Shown one piece after another: positions 1 to 8,334 of a DNA stretch of 64,000 bases. The notes below the pieces were generated by a model. That model was not told the origin of the DNA. It saw only the letters and a list, made by a program, of their open reading frames with translations, and searched no databases. The stretch's first letter is position 1; each line of letters opens with the position of its first letter. This stretch comes from Nocardia sp. NBC_00508 (lineage in GTDB: Bacteria > Actinomycetota > Actinomycetes > Mycobacteriales > Mycobacteriaceae), in NCBI RefSeq assembly GCF_036346875.1, contig NZ_CP107852.1:4836001-4900000 (forward strand), given 5' to 3'. The translations under genes and the position numbers were made by a program.

Positions 1-750
1 CGCGGGCCGATCATGTTCCGCCGTGACCGCAAGGACGGCATCGGCACCGCAGACCGGAATCTGCTGGACCAGCGCGGCGACACGGATTGGGTACACACCG
101 ACCCCTGGCGCGTGCTGCGCATCCAAGCTGAGCTCGTCGAGGGATTCGGCGCGCTCGCCGAGGTGCCCCGCGCGGTGACCGTCTTCGGTTCCGCCCGTAC
201 GCCGGTCGACCATCCCGAGTACCAGGCGAGCCGGGCGATCGGCGCCGCGCTGGCCAGGGCGGGTTTCGCCGTGATCACCGGCGGCGGGCCCGGCGTGATG
301 GAGGCGGCCAACCGCGGCGCCTGCGAGGCGGGCGGTTACTCGATCGGCCTGGGCATCGAGCTGCCGTTCGAGCAGGGCCTCAATGACTGGGTCGATCTGG
401 GCATCAACTTCCGCTACTTCTTCGTCCGCAAGACGATGTTCGTGAAGTACTCCCAGGCGTTCATCTGCCTGCCCGGCGGTTTCGGCACGCTCGACGAGCT
501 GTTCGAGGCGCTGACGCTGGTGCAGACCCGCAAGATCACCCGTTTCCCGATCATCCTGTTCGGCAGCAGGTATTGGTCCGGTCTGGTCGATTGGTTGCGG
601 GATTCGCTCGGCGCCTCCGGCAAGATCTCGCCGGGCGACCTCGGTCTGCTGCATGTGACCGACAGCGTGGAGGAGGTCGTGGGCATCATCCAGGCCAACG
701 CGGAAGCGGGCGGCGCCGAGGACGCGATCGGGACGGAGGACGAGTGGTGA
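1..750 (+). CDS. LOG-family Rossmann-fold protein (TIGR00730), first of a tandem pair; probably 5'-truncated by window edge
   Basis: Lysine-decarboxylase-like (LOG) fold protein. Characterised LOG enzymes hydrolyse the N-glycosidic bond of nucleoside 5'-monophosphates such as cytokinin ribotides; the substrate here is unknown. Seen: a nucleotide-binding segment ITGGGPGVMEAANRG near residue 90 and the signature PGGFGTLDELFEA near residue 153, which holds the catalytic Arg/Glu environment of the family. The frame is open to base 1. An ATG lies at 13 without an upstream Shine-Dalgarno sequence, and relatives usually carry a longer N-terminus, so the true start is probably outside the window. The stop overlaps the start of the next LOG gene, so the two are translationally coupled and head an operon with fadD6. 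Confidence 0.85.
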   Translation, partial: RGPIMFRRDRKDGIGTADRNLLDQRGDTDWVHTDPWRVLRIQAELVEGFGALAEVPRAVTVFGSARTPVDHPEYQASRAIGAALARAGFAVITGGGPGVMEAANRGACEAGGYSIGLGIELPFEQGLNDWVDLGINFRYFFVRKTMFVKYSQAFICLPGGFGTLDELFEALTLVQTRKITRFPIILFGSRYWSGLVDWLRDSLGASGKISPGDLGLLHVTDSVEEVVGIIQANAEAGGAEDAIGTEDEW

Positions 751-1304
751 ACGACCAGCCCTTCGCCGTCTGCGTCTACTGCTCGGCGAGCACCACGGAT
801 CCGGATCACCTCTCGCTCGCCGCCCGGGTGGGCACCGAGATCGCCCGGCGCGGTTGGCAATTGGTGTCCGGCGGCGGTCACGTCTCGATGATGGGCGCGG
901 TGGCGACGGCGGCCCGTGCCGGTGGCGCGAAGACCATCGGCGTCATCCCGAAGCACTTGGTGCACCGGGAGGTCGCGGACGTGGACGCCGACGAACTCGT
1001 GGTCACCGACACCATGCGCCAGCGCAAGCAGGTGATGGAGGACCGCGCCGACGCCTTCCTCACCCTGCCCGGCGGCATCGGCACCTTGGAGGAGTTCTTC
1101 GAGACGTGGACCGGTGGCTATCTGGGACAGCATGAGAAGCCCGTTATTGTGCTGGATCCCAATGGATTCTTCGCCGGTTTGTTCTCCTGGATAGACGAGT
1201 TGTACGAACGAAAGTTCGTGCCCCAGACAGCGTTGTCCCGGATTACCGTGGTAACCGATCTCCCGTCCGCCTTCGCGGCACTGGAGGCGCCGCGTACCGC
1301 TTGA
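747..1304 (+). CDS. LOG-family protein, second copy (Rv1205-like)
   Basis: A 185-residue LOG-family protein, the usual length. It begins with FAVCVYCSASTT, the N-terminal beta-strand typical of M. tuberculosis Rv1205, then has VSGGGHVSMMGAVA near residue 45 and the PGGIGTLEEFFE signature near residue 105. Predicted role: phosphoribohydrolase acting on nucleotide-like substrates in the cytosol. The start was chosen as GTG 747 (GTG 744 also possible) because it overlaps the stop of the first LOG gene by four bases. The stop at 1304 is followed at once by fadD6, so co-transcription is likely. The two LOG proteins differ in length and sequence and look like different subfamilies, not a recent duplication. 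Confidence 0.88.
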   Translation: MNDQPFAVCVYCSASTTDPDHLSLAARVGTEIARRGWQLVSGGGHVSMMGAVATAARAGGAKTIGVIPKHLVHREVADVDADELVVTDTMRQRKQVMEDRADAFLTLPGGIGTLEEFFETWTGGYLGQHEKPVIVLDPNGFFAGLFSWIDELYERKFVPQTALSRITVVTDLPSAFAALEAPRTA

Positions 1305-1321
1305 CGAGGAGAACTGCAGAC

Positions 1322-3094
1322 GTGAGCACCGACGCCCGCTCGACGGTGAGGCTGGCCGATATCGCCCGCAATCTGCCCGCCATCGCCTCGGAGGTGGTTC
1401 CGGGCATGTTGCGCAACGCGCGGGAAGTGCTGGTCAAGCCGGAGTCCAAGTCCTCGATCGGGCTGTACTTCCAGCGCAATGCCCATCGTCATCCGGATCG
1501 TCCGTTCCTGCGGTTCGAGGGCGCCACCTACACCTACGGTGCGGCCAACGCCCAGGTGAACCGGTATGCGAGCGTGCTCGCGGCGCGCGGTGTGCGGCGC
1601 GGTGACGTGGTCGGCGTGCTGATGACCAACCGACCTGAGACGCTGTTCGTCGTGTTGGCCACGGTGAAACTCGGCGCCACCGTCGGCTTGCTCAACCATC
1701 ACCAGCGCGATCAGGTGCTCGCCCACAGCTTCGGCTTGCTCGGCAGCGTGCTGAACGTGGTCGGCGCGGAATGCGCGGAGGCGATCGGCTCGCTGCCCGA
1801 GCCACTCGACAACCTCCTGTCGGCCGACGAACTGCATCGGGCGGCCGAGAGCGCCGACGACACCGACCCGCCGAGTTGCGCCGAGGTCACCGCACGCGAG
1901 CGCGCGTTCCTCATCTTCACCTCCGGCACCACGGGCCTGCCGAAGGCCAGCGTGATGACCCATCTGCGCTGGGCAAAGTGCATGGCCGGGTTCGGCGGTC
2001 TCGGCATTCGCCTGCGCAGCGACGACACCATGTACTGCTGCCTGCCGCTCTATCACAACAACGCGGTCACCGTCGCGTTGTCGGCGGTGCTCGGCTCCGG
2101 CGGCGCATTCGCCCTCGGGCGGGGATTCTCCGCGTCGCGGTTCTGGGACGAGGTCATTCGTGAGCAGGCGACGGCCTTCATCTACATCGGCGAGTTATGC
2201 CGCTATCTGGTCAATCAGCCCGCCAAACCAACCGATAGGCAGCACTTGGTCCGGCTCGTCGTCGGCAACGGATTGCGCCCAGAACTGTGGGATGAGTTCA
2301 GATCCCGCTTCGGCATTCAGCGAATCGTGGAGTTCTACGGTGCGAGCGAGGCGAATATCGGGTTCGCGAACGTCTTCGGCGTGGACCGCACCGCAGGTTT
2401 CGGCCCACTGCCGTACGCCGTGGTGGAGTACGACGACGAGACCGGAGAGGCCAAGCGGGACAAGAACGGACGGCTGCGTCGGGTGGGCACCGGCGACACC
2501 GGCCTGCTGCTGGCCAAAGTGACCGACCGCGCCCCGTTCGACGGCTATACCGACAAGGCCGCCTCCGAGGCCAAGCTCGTGCGCGACGGTTTCGAGCCGG
2601 GCGACGTCTGGTTCGACACCGGCGATCTGGTCCGTGACCAGGGCTGGCATCACATCGCGTTCGTGGACCGGCTCGGCGACACGTTCCGCTGGAAGGGCGA
2701 GAACGTGGCGACCACCGAGGTGGAAGGCGCGCTGAGCAAGGCGGAGTCGATCGCCCAGGCCGTGGTCTACGGCGTGGACATCCCGCGCACCGACGGCAAG
2801 GCAGGCATGGCCGCGGTGACGCTGTGCTCCGGCGCCGAGTTCGACGGTGCCACGCTGGCGAAGCTGGCCTACGAACAGCTCCCCGGATATGCCATTCCTC
2901 TGTTCGTCCGTGTCGTTCCCGAACTGGAACACACCTCCACGTTCAAAAGCCGCAAGGTCGAACTCCGCAAGCAGGGCTACACGCCGAACTCCGACAGCAC
3001 CCTGTACGTCCTCGCCGGACGCACCGAGGGCTATGTCCCCGCCTACGGTGACTACCCGGCCGACGTCGCCGCAGGCCGAGCCCCCAAGAACTGA
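1322..3094 (+). CDS. fadD6: Long-chain fatty-acid-CoA ligase, FadD6 type
   Basis: ATP-dependent acyl-CoA/acyl-AMP synthetase of the ANL superfamily, about 590 residues. It activates long-chain fatty acids in two steps, acyl-adenylate then CoA thioester. Seen: the AMP-binding P-loop FTSGTTGLPKASVM around residue 200, the FYGASE motif around residue 335, WFDTGDL around residue 440 and the hinge region DRLGDTFRWKGENV around residue 455. GTG 1322 is preceded by GAGGAG at 1306-1311; a TTG at 1301 that overlaps the upstream stop is the alternative. The order LOG-fadD6-folP2-gpgS matches M. tuberculosis Rv1205-Rv1208, which supports the FadD6 name. The C-terminal Lys region (TFKSRKVELRKQG) resembles the FATP-like subgroup. 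Confidence 0.92.
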   Translation: MSTDARSTVRLADIARNLPAIASEVVPGMLRNAREVLVKPESKSSIGLYFQRNAHRHPDRPFLRFEGATYTYGAANAQVNRYASVLAARGVRRGDVVGVLMTNRPETLFVVLATVKLGATVGLLNHHQRDQVLAHSFGLLGSVLNVVGAECAEAIGSLPEPLDNLLSADELHRAAESADDTDPPSCAEVTARERAFLIFTSGTTGLPKASVMTHLRWAKCMAGFGGLGIRLRSDDTMYCCLPLYHNNAVTVALSAVLGSGGAFALGRGFSASRFWDEVIREQATAFIYIGELCRYLVNQPAKPTDRQHLVRLVVGNGLRPELWDEFRSRFGIQRIVEFYGASEANIGFANVFGVDRTAGFGPLPYAVVEYDDETGEAKRDKNGRLRRVGTGDTGLLLAKVTDRAPFDGYTDKAASEAKLVRDGFEPGDVWFDTGDLVRDQGWHHIAFVDRLGDTFRWKGENVATTEVEGALSKAESIAQAVVYGVDIPRTDGKAGMAAVTLCSGAEFDGATLAKLAYEQLPGYAIPLFVRVVPELEHTSTFKSRKVELRKQGYTPNSDSTLYVLAGRTEGYVPAYGDYPADVAAGRAPKN

Positions 3095-3102
3095 CGCTCC
3101 TC

Positions 3103-3226
3103 CGCCTCTCCGGGTCTTCAGGCCGTACCAGTTGGGTGACGCAGGAATTGCGTCCAGGTCCTGCGTCGGGTGCGGCCGCAGTTCTGGGCGTACCCGACGA
3201 GTTACCCATGTGCGTGCGAGATCAGT
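3103..3226 (+). repeat. Dispersed intergenic repeat, copy A (forward)
   Basis: About 124 bp that aligns without large gaps to the segments at 11929-12053 (same strand) and 12858-12982 (opposite strand). It starts CGCCTCTCCGGGTCTTCAGG and ends in GAGATCAGT. Conserved blocks shared by all copies include CAGGTCCTGCG, TTCTGGGCGT and TTACCCATGT. GGGTGAC near the 5' part can pair with GTTACCC near the 3' part, which suggests a structured element. It sits directly after the fadD6 stop. Confidence 0.8.
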
Positions 3227-3230
3227 TGCT

Positions 3231-3248
3231 CCGTTCCGACTGGAACGG
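3231..3248 (+). terminator. Short hairpin downstream of fadD6
   Basis: Seven-base arms CCGTTCC and GGAACGG with a GACT loop, just beyond repeat copy A. It could end the LOG-fadD6 transcript. No T-tract follows, so the assignment is tentative. Confidence 0.4.
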
Positions 3249-3311
3249 GCGCGGCGAATGCGAGATCATCGCCACCACGTCTGTTGATGCGACGGCCAGC
3301 GCTGCAGCGGT

Positions 3312-3371
3312 ACCCAGCGCAGGACCTGAGGGCAACCCCGTCACCGTATGGTCTGAGTGCCGGGAGAGGCG
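3312..3371 (-). repeat. Partial inverted copy D of the dispersed repeat
   Basis: ACCCAGCGCAGGACCTGAG at 3312 and GGGAGAGGCGG at its right end match the inverted copy at 12858-12982, but about 15 bases of the middle are missing. It faces copy A and lies just upstream of folP2, so the fadD6-folP2 gap holds a head-to-head pair of elements. Confidence 0.6.
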
Positions 3372-3395
3372 GAACAGCTCGCTAAAGTCGTTGGC

Positions 3396-4280
3396 ATGTT
3401 CAGCTCGATGGTGGTGCCGCATCCCACGCTGTGCGGGCGGCCGGTGGCGACGGATCGGGCGCTGGTGATGGCGATCGTGAATCGCACGCCGGACTCGTTC
3501 TACGACCGTGGCGCCACCTTCACCGACGCGGCGGCCATGGATGCCGTCGCGCGGGCGGTGGACGAGGGCGCCGACCTGGTCGACATCGGCGGCGTGAAGG
3601 CCGGGCCCGGTGATCTGGTCGACGCGGCCGAGGAGACGCGCCGGGTGGTGCCGTTCGTCGCGGCCATCCGCGCGACCTATCCCGAGCTACTGATCAGCGT
3701 CGACACGTGGCGTGCCGACGTGGCGCTGGCCGCCGCGCGGGAGGGCGCGGATCTGATCAACGACACCTGGGCGGGGGCCGACCCGGAACTCGTGCCCGTG
3801 GCCGCGGCCAACGGGGCGGGCGTGGTGTGCAGCCACACCGGTGGCGCGGTGCCGCGCACCAGGCCGCACCGGGTCCGCTACGCCGACGTGGTGAACGAGG
3901 TCACCGAGACGGTGGTGCGCGCCGCCGAGAACGCGCTCGCGGCGGGCGTGCGCAAGGACTCGATTCTGATCGATCCGACCCACGATTTCGGCAAGAACAC
4001 CTATCACGGGCTCGAACTGTTGCGCGGAGTCGACGTTCTTGTAAAAACCGGATGGCCAGTCTTGATGGCGCTGAGCAACAAGGATTTCATCGGAGAGACT
4101 TTAGGTGTCGGTCTTTCCGAGCGGCTGGAGGGCACATTGGCGGCAACAGCATGGTCGGCGGCGGCCGGCGCCAGAGTCTTTCGTGTTCACGAAGTCGCCG
4201 CGACCCGGCGGGTGGTGGACATGATCGCCGCGATCCAGGGCATCCGGCCCCCCGCACGAACCTTGCGAGGTCTGGTATGA
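3396..4280 (+). CDS. folP2: Dihydropteroate-synthase-like protein FolP2
   Basis: TIM-barrel pterin-binding protein of about 294 residues. Seen: MAIVNRTPDSFYDRG near residue 27 (the DHPS N-terminal signature), DIGGVKAGPG near residue 68, ISVDTWR near residue 105 and HDFGKNT near residue 200. The sequence closely tracks M. tuberculosis FolP2 (Rv1207), which as I recall lacks measurable dihydropteroate synthase activity, so folate synthesis should not be assumed; DIGGVKAGPG replaces the usual DIGGESTRPG loop. ATG 3396 was chosen (ATG 3408 possible). It overlaps gpgS by ATGA and follows a 300-bp gap filled with repeats, so it probably has its own promoter. Confidence 0.9.
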   Translation: MFSSMVVPHPTLCGRPVATDRALVMAIVNRTPDSFYDRGATFTDAAAMDAVARAVDEGADLVDIGGVKAGPGDLVDAAEETRRVVPFVAAIRATYPELLISVDTWRADVALAAAREGADLINDTWAGADPELVPVAAANGAGVVCSHTGGAVPRTRPHRVRYADVVNEVTETVVRAAENALAAGVRKDSILIDPTHDFGKNTYHGLELLRGVDVLVKTGWPVLMALSNKDFIGETLGVGLSERLEGTLAATAWSAAAGARVFRVHEVAATRRVVDMIAAIQGIRPPARTLRGLV

Positions 4281-5215
4281 CATTCCAATCCTTCGAGCCC
4301 GCTTGGGCGACCACCAATACCTGGGACACCCCGAACTGGACGGTGGACGAGCTCGCCGCCGCCAAGGCCGGGCGCACCGTGTCGGTGGTGCTGCCCGCGC
4401 TGAACGAAGAGCGGACCGTGGCCGACGTGGTGGCCAGCATCCGGCCGCTGCTCGGCACGCTGGTCGACGAGCTGGTCGTGCTCGATTCCGGTTCGACCGA
4501 CGCCACCGCCGAGCGGGCTCGCGCGGCGGGCGCCGAGGTGATCAGCCGCGAGCAGGCGGTGCCCGAGCTGGAGCCGGTTCCCGGCAAGGGCGAGGTGCTG
4601 TGGCGCTCGCTGGCGGTGACCAGCGGCGATCTGATCGCCTTCGTCGATTCCGATCTGATCGATCCGGACCCGGCCTTCGTCCCGAAACTGCTCGGCCCGC
4701 TGCTCACGGTCAATGATCTGCAGCTGGCCAAGGCTTACTACCGCAGGCCGCTGCGGCAGGGCGGCGCGGTGGACGCGCACGGCGGCGGCCGGGTCACCGA
4801 ATTGGTCGCGCGCCCGCTGCTGGCGGCGCTGCGGCCGGAGCTGTCCCAGATGTTGCAGCCGCTGGGCGGCGAGTACGCGGGTACCAGGGAGCTGCTCGCC
4901 TCGGTGCCGTTCGCACCGGGCTACGGCGTGGAGATCGGGCTGCTGCTCGACACCTACGACCGGCTCGGGATGTCCGCGATCGGCCAGGTCAACCTGGGCG
5001 TACGCACCCATCGGAACCGGCCGCTGGCCGATCTAGGGGTAATGAGCCGCCAGATCCTCGGCACGGTCCTCGGCCGCAGCGGCGTTCAGGACTCCGGCGC
5101 CGCGCTGACCCAATTCCCGCTGATCGGCGATGAATTCACCGCGCACAGCACCGAGGTATCGCTGACCGATCGCCCGCCGATGAACACCCTGCGGCCCGCG
5201 TGGGTGGCGGCCTGA
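4277..5215 (+). CDS. gpgS: Glucosyl-3-phosphoglycerate synthase
   Basis: GT81 (GT-A fold) enzyme that transfers glucose from an NDP-glucose to 3-phosphoglycerate, the first step of methylglucose lipopolysaccharide synthesis; these polysaccharides bind fatty acyl-CoAs in mycobacteria and Nocardia. The 312-residue length fits the family. Seen: VVLPALNEERTV near residue 39, VLDSGSTD near residue 70, VPGKGEVLWRS near residue 107, the metal-binding DSD (FVDSDLID) near residue 135, and the active-site His in GVRTHRNRP near residue 250. The start ATG overlaps the folP2 stop (ATGA), so the two are coupled. This is the last gene before an apparent synteny breakpoint. Confidence 0.93.
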   Translation: MTFQSFEPAWATTNTWDTPNWTVDELAAAKAGRTVSVVLPALNEERTVADVVASIRPLLGTLVDELVVLDSGSTDATAERARAAGAEVISREQAVPELEPVPGKGEVLWRSLAVTSGDLIAFVDSDLIDPDPAFVPKLLGPLLTVNDLQLAKAYYRRPLRQGGAVDAHGGGRVTELVARPLLAALRPELSQMLQPLGGEYAGTRELLASVPFAPGYGVEIGLLLDTYDRLGMSAIGQVNLGVRTHRNRPLADLGVMSRQILGTVLGRSGVQDSGAALTQFPLIGDEFTAHSTEVSLTDRPPMNTLRPAWVAA

Positions 5216-5310
5216 ACGTCCGCGAGCTGCTCGGCGGTACCGGATTCGGCGTGGCCGCATGCCCGCGGCCTGGGCGGTAGCGCCCGAAATGTCCAGGCGT
5301 GCGGGTCCGG

Positions 5311-5646
5311 TCAGGACCCGTTCGCCCGCGGGTCGCGCATGTACCCGGCTTCGATCAGGGTGCGGAAGGCCGCGTTCTTGTAGACGCATTCCGAGGGCTC
5401 ACAGATCCGGTGGCGCTGCATGAGTTCGTGTGCCTCCGCCACGGTCAACGGCTCGGTGGGCAGTTGCTGCGGTCGGCCGATCGGACAGGTCGGCAGGAGG
5501 GTGGCCGGGACCTCCTCCGGGATCCCGTGCTCGGCGACGCCGACCCGGCGCCGCCGGGTCGCCGGTCCGTGCAGCAGGCCGATGGTGGCGACCAGACTTG
5601 CGGCGCCCGCGAGCGAGCAGAGGACGGCGATCTGGGTGGCGGTCAC
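5311..5646 (-). CDS. Small membrane-anchored protein of unknown function
   Basis: About 111 residues. GTG 5646 was chosen because GAGAGGAG precedes it. The first 25 residues (TATQIAVLCSLAGAASLVATIGLL) form one transmembrane helix or uncleaved signal anchor. The remainder is soluble, with CPIGRPQQLP and a pair of cysteines in CEPSECVYKNAA. It is transcribed opposite to gpgS, in a region with no counterpart in the M. tuberculosis order. I do not recognise a family. Confidence 0.6.
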   Translation of the reverse strand: MTATQIAVLCSLAGAASLVATIGLLHGPATRRRRVGVAEHGIPEEVPATLLPTCPIGRPQQLPTEPLTVAEAHELMQRHRICEPSECVYKNAAFRTLIEAGYMRDPRANGS

Positions 5647-6034
5647 GGCGCGATCTCCTCTCGGTAGGGCGGACCGGGCAGAGCGTGGCGGGGCCGAAAG
5701 CACAACGCACCGTCACCTACTTGCAGCTAATTTTCAGCAAACAGAATGCGGGCCGAGCGAGCACGTCGTGCAAGTGGAAAGAGAGGCGCGGCACTGCGTG
5801 TGCCGCTATGCCGGGGGTATGCCCGGCAAACCGGATTTCAATCCGCCGCTCGAGAGGCGACGAGTGGCCTGGGCGGAGGCGGTGACCCGCGTGTCGGCGC
5901 GACTGAGCCGCGCGGCGGGAGGGGTGATCAAGTGCCCGAGTATCGCGCGCACAGGAACCCGCTCCCGAGCGGGTCCGGCCGCAGCGCATCGGGCTCGAGA
6001 CGAACGGCGAGTTTCCGCCGTATCGTCAGCCTGG
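5647..6034. other. Gene-free stretch
   Basis: No convincing coding frame on either strand. A small AT-rich patch (TAATTTTCAGCAAACAG around 5728-5745) could belong to a promoter reading left into the 5311-5646 gene. Nothing else recognisable. Confidence 0.4.
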
Positions 6035-6415
6035 TTACGCCGAGGCTATTCGGCGCAGCAACGCCGCCGCGGCAGCCCTTCGCTCCGCTTGCGCGTCGTC
6101 GGAGCTCTCCTCGGCCGTCGTGGACGTGGATTCGCTCGTCGTGCCGTCGGTGAGTGGATACGGAAGCTGCCTACGAACCGGAGGCATCACCAGGCGCGTC
6201 TCGCCATCGGTCCGCGAGTCGTCGGATGCCGGTTCGTCTTCCTCGGAGCTCTGTGGCTCGGGTGTCACGGCTTCCTGCTCCTTCGCGAGCCGGGCCTGGA
6301 GCTCGGCGACAGAGAGGTGGGCGCGTGACGACGCCGGCCGCAGCAGCATGGTGGCGACCAAGACCAGCAACCCCGTCACCAGGACGGCGCCACCGATCAG
6401 CAGAAGCGGATTCAC
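6035..6415 (-). CDS. Single-pass membrane protein with acidic, disordered tail
   Basis: 126 residues from GTG 6415, preceded by a strong AAGGAGG. Residues 3-26 (PLLLIGGAVLVTGLLVLVATML) form a transmembrane helix. The rest is low-complexity and rich in Glu, Ser and Thr (SSEEDEPASDD, TSESTSTTAEESS) and ends in an Arg/Ala helix (AERRAAAAALLRRI). No family recognised. The layout resembles small accessory membrane proteins near secretion or stress genes, but no function can be assigned. Confidence 0.6.
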   Translation of the reverse strand: MNPLLLIGGAVLVTGLLVLVATMLLRPASSRAHLSVAELQARLAKEQEAVTPEPQSSEEDEPASDDSRTDGETRLVMPPVRRQLPYPLTDGTTSESTSTTAEESSDDAQAERRAAAAALLRRIASA

Positions 6416-6974
6416 TATTTCCTCCTTGCCGGACGCCTCACGCGTCCGTCTCGCGGAGCTGGCGATAGGGTGCGTCGGTCTCGGCGCGGGCCGCGGGCTG
6501 GAGCGGCTCGCGCTGCGGTACGGTGCGGAGGGGCACGGAACTCGCAGACATCGAACCTCGATTGAGCACCTGAGTTCACCTATCAGAATGGTTATCTTCC
6601 AGCTATCCTACGCAGTTCCGCAGGAGGCGGGATCGGTGGATGCGGTGACCCGTGCCACACCGGTGTACGAGTGCTGAAACTCGGCTCGACGGACGCGCTC
6701 GAGCAGCTGCTTACCGGAGTGTGGCGTGCGGAAGGCGATGCACGCACACTGTGCCGTGGATGCGCTCACAGCCAATTGCCGAAGGGTGTGCGCGTTGCCT
6801 TATGTGGCGGGCGGTTTGCTGAATTCCTTTGCGCGAACGCTTCCGAGGCTCCCACGAGTATGCGAACGGGGGAGAGGTCGAATCACGGTCTCCGAGAACG
6901 GGCCTCGCGCGAGCCCCGCGGTGCATGAGGCGATGCACGGTAGGGGTCCGGTCAGTCCCTCCGGATGTGTCCGC
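6416..6974. other. Gene-free stretch
   Basis: About 560 bp. Frames present (for example 6671-6928 on the plus strand) have no recognisable protein, no Shine-Dalgarno and unlikely composition. The AT-richer block 6575-6615 (TATCAGAATGGTTATCTTCC) may carry the promoter of the 6035-6415 gene on the minus strand. Confidence 0.4.
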
Positions 6975-7832
6975 TCAGCGGCGCAGACCCCCCGCGGGTG
7001 AGCGGGTTTCGGGATCGTGGCGATAGACCGGCGTGAGCAGTTCGGCCTCCAGCGGTTCGCCCGTGGCGCGGTCGAAGCGGCAGGCGATCAACACCGAGAA
7101 CTGGTGGGTGCTCGCCCGCTCGTGCAGCGTGGCCAGCCGGGTGGCGAGCAGGCGGATGGCGCCGAGCGAGCCGGGCGGGTGCATACCGTCGATCATCAGT
7201 ACGGTGCCGCGCCCGTCCGGGCGCGGAAGCCTGGCCAGATAGGCGATGTCGTGTGGTTCGGGGCCGCCCGGCCGGTACACCCGCCGGGCCGCCCGGTCCT
7301 CGATTCCCCGGCGCGTGTCGCCGACTCTGGCCACGGCGCGGCGCAGCCGCGGGTCGGCAGTCACCAATTGGCGCAGGCTGGGGGAAAGTTCGGGGCCGCC
7401 GAGCACGATCAGTCCGTCGCGGCGCAGGTCGACCGGGCGGCCGGGCAGGAAATGCTCGACCGCGACCGTGAAGCCGAGTTCGCGGAGTAATTCGGCCAAC
7501 CGCTGCGGCGCAGCCGGATCCGGTGCACCGATCACTCGCCCCGCGCGCACCTCAGGGACGAGCACGGTGAGCGAACCGTGCCCGAAGAACAGTCCTTCGG
7601 GCGCAGGCCCCTGCGTACTCACCTGGTGGATGCGGGCGCGGGAAAGGCCCGCCGCCGCACCGATTCTGGCGAACGTCCAGCCTTCGGCATGCAGCTCGCG
7701 GATCACGGCACGCCGAATCCTGGTTAGTTCGTTGATGGTCTGCTGGGCCGCCGCCACCCCGTCGGTGGCCGCCTTCAGTCGCTCGACCTTGTCCTCGATC
7801 GCGAACACGCGCGCAACGTCATCGGCCGACAT
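6975..7832 (-). CDS. Helix-turn-helix protein with unknown C-terminal domain
   Basis: 285 residues. Residues 28-75 (AAQQTINELTRIRRAVI then FARIGAAAGLSRARIHQVST) look like a sigma-70 region-4-like or Trp-repressor-like helix-turn-helix. The C-terminal 200 residues form an alpha/beta domain with VIGAPDPAAPQRLAELL, GLIVLGGPELSPSLRQLV and VLMIDGMHPPGSLGAIRLL, recalling a Rossmann-like sensor or nucleotide-processing fold; I cannot name the family. It follows tatB on the same strand, and a 40-bp palindromic site (7837-7876) covers its promoter, which suggests autoregulation. It is likely a ligand-responsive regulator. It lies in an inversion breakpoint region. Confidence 0.65.
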   Translation of the reverse strand: MSADDVARVFAIEDKVERLKAATDGVAAAQQTINELTRIRRAVIRELHAEGWTFARIGAAAGLSRARIHQVSTQGPAPEGLFFGHGSLTVLVPEVRAGRVIGAPDPAAPQRLAELLRELGFTVAVEHFLPGRPVDLRRDGLIVLGGPELSPSLRQLVTADPRLRRAVARVGDTRRGIEDRAARRVYRPGGPEPHDIAYLARLPRPDGRGTVLMIDGMHPPGSLGAIRLLATRLATLHERASTHQFSVLIACRFDRATGEPLEAELLTPVYRHDPETRSPAGGLRR

Positions 7833-7836
7833 GTGC

Positions 7837-7876
7837 GAAGTCTAGACAGCTGAACACCACATGGTGTCTAGACTTC
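7837..7876. promoter_or_regulatory. Nested palindrome, candidate operator
   Basis: Outer arms GAAGTCTAGACA (7837-7848) and TGTCTAGACTTC (7865-7876) are perfect inverted repeats of 12 bp. Inside them ACACCA-CA-TGGTGT (7854-7867) forms another inverted repeat. Each outer arm also contains the palindrome GTCTAGAC, giving two half-site dimers. It lies five bases upstream of the HTH gene start. Autoregulatory operator is the preferred reading; a transcription terminator for tatB is the alternative. Confidence 0.65.
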
Positions 7877-7884
7877 TTGACGGA

Positions 7885-8301
7885 TCAGGTGGCGTCGGAG
7901 TCGATCGGAGGACGTTCGTTGCGCTCCAACGGCTTATCCAACTTCGGCATCGGATAGTCCGGCATTCCGCTGTTCGTGCTGTACAAGTCCTTCGGGTCGG
8001 GCAATGTGCTGTTGAAATCCTTGAACAGCGAATCGTCGCCATTGAGAAGATGTTTGGTGACCATCGCGCGGGGAGTCATGCCGCGCAGTTCGTTCAGGTC
8101 GGCCAGCGGCTTGCGCAGATCGTCGAATTCCGGCCCGAGTTCCTGGCGCAGCTGCGAGGTCGCGCCACTCGCGTAGTCACGCACCTGCCGTAGGCTGCGC
8201 GTGGTCCAGCGCACGGCACCGGGCAGACGCTCCGGTCCGAGAATCATGAGGGCGGCGACGAGCAGGATGACCATCTCGCTCCAGCCGATGTTGCTGAACA
8301 C
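7885..8301 (-). CDS. tatB: Twin-arginine translocase subunit TatB
   Basis: 138 residues with the TatB/TatA layout: a short N-terminal membrane helix (WSEMVILLVAALMILGPERLP, residues 7-27), the conserved Pro hinge, then an amphipathic helix (VRWTTRSLRQVRDYA) and a charged, poorly conserved tail. It works with TatC and TatA to export folded proteins, including cofactor-containing oxidoreductases. GTG start at 8301. It follows htrA by 34 bp on the same strand, as in the M. tuberculosis sigE-rseA-htrA-tatB order, so envelope-stress control is plausible. Confidence 0.93.
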   Translation of the reverse strand: MFSNIGWSEMVILLVAALMILGPERLPGAVRWTTRSLRQVRDYASGATSQLRQELGPEFDDLRKPLADLNELRGMTPRAMVTKHLLNGDDSLFKDFNSTLPDPKDLYSTNSGMPDYPMPKLDKPLERNERPPIDSDAT

Positions 8302-8334
8302 CTAATCAGGCTACCCGGCGATCCGGCTGGCGGG

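Noticed and set aside
6671..6928. 85-residue plus-strand frame
   Set aside because: No Shine-Dalgarno, odd composition, no family signal; treated as gene-free.
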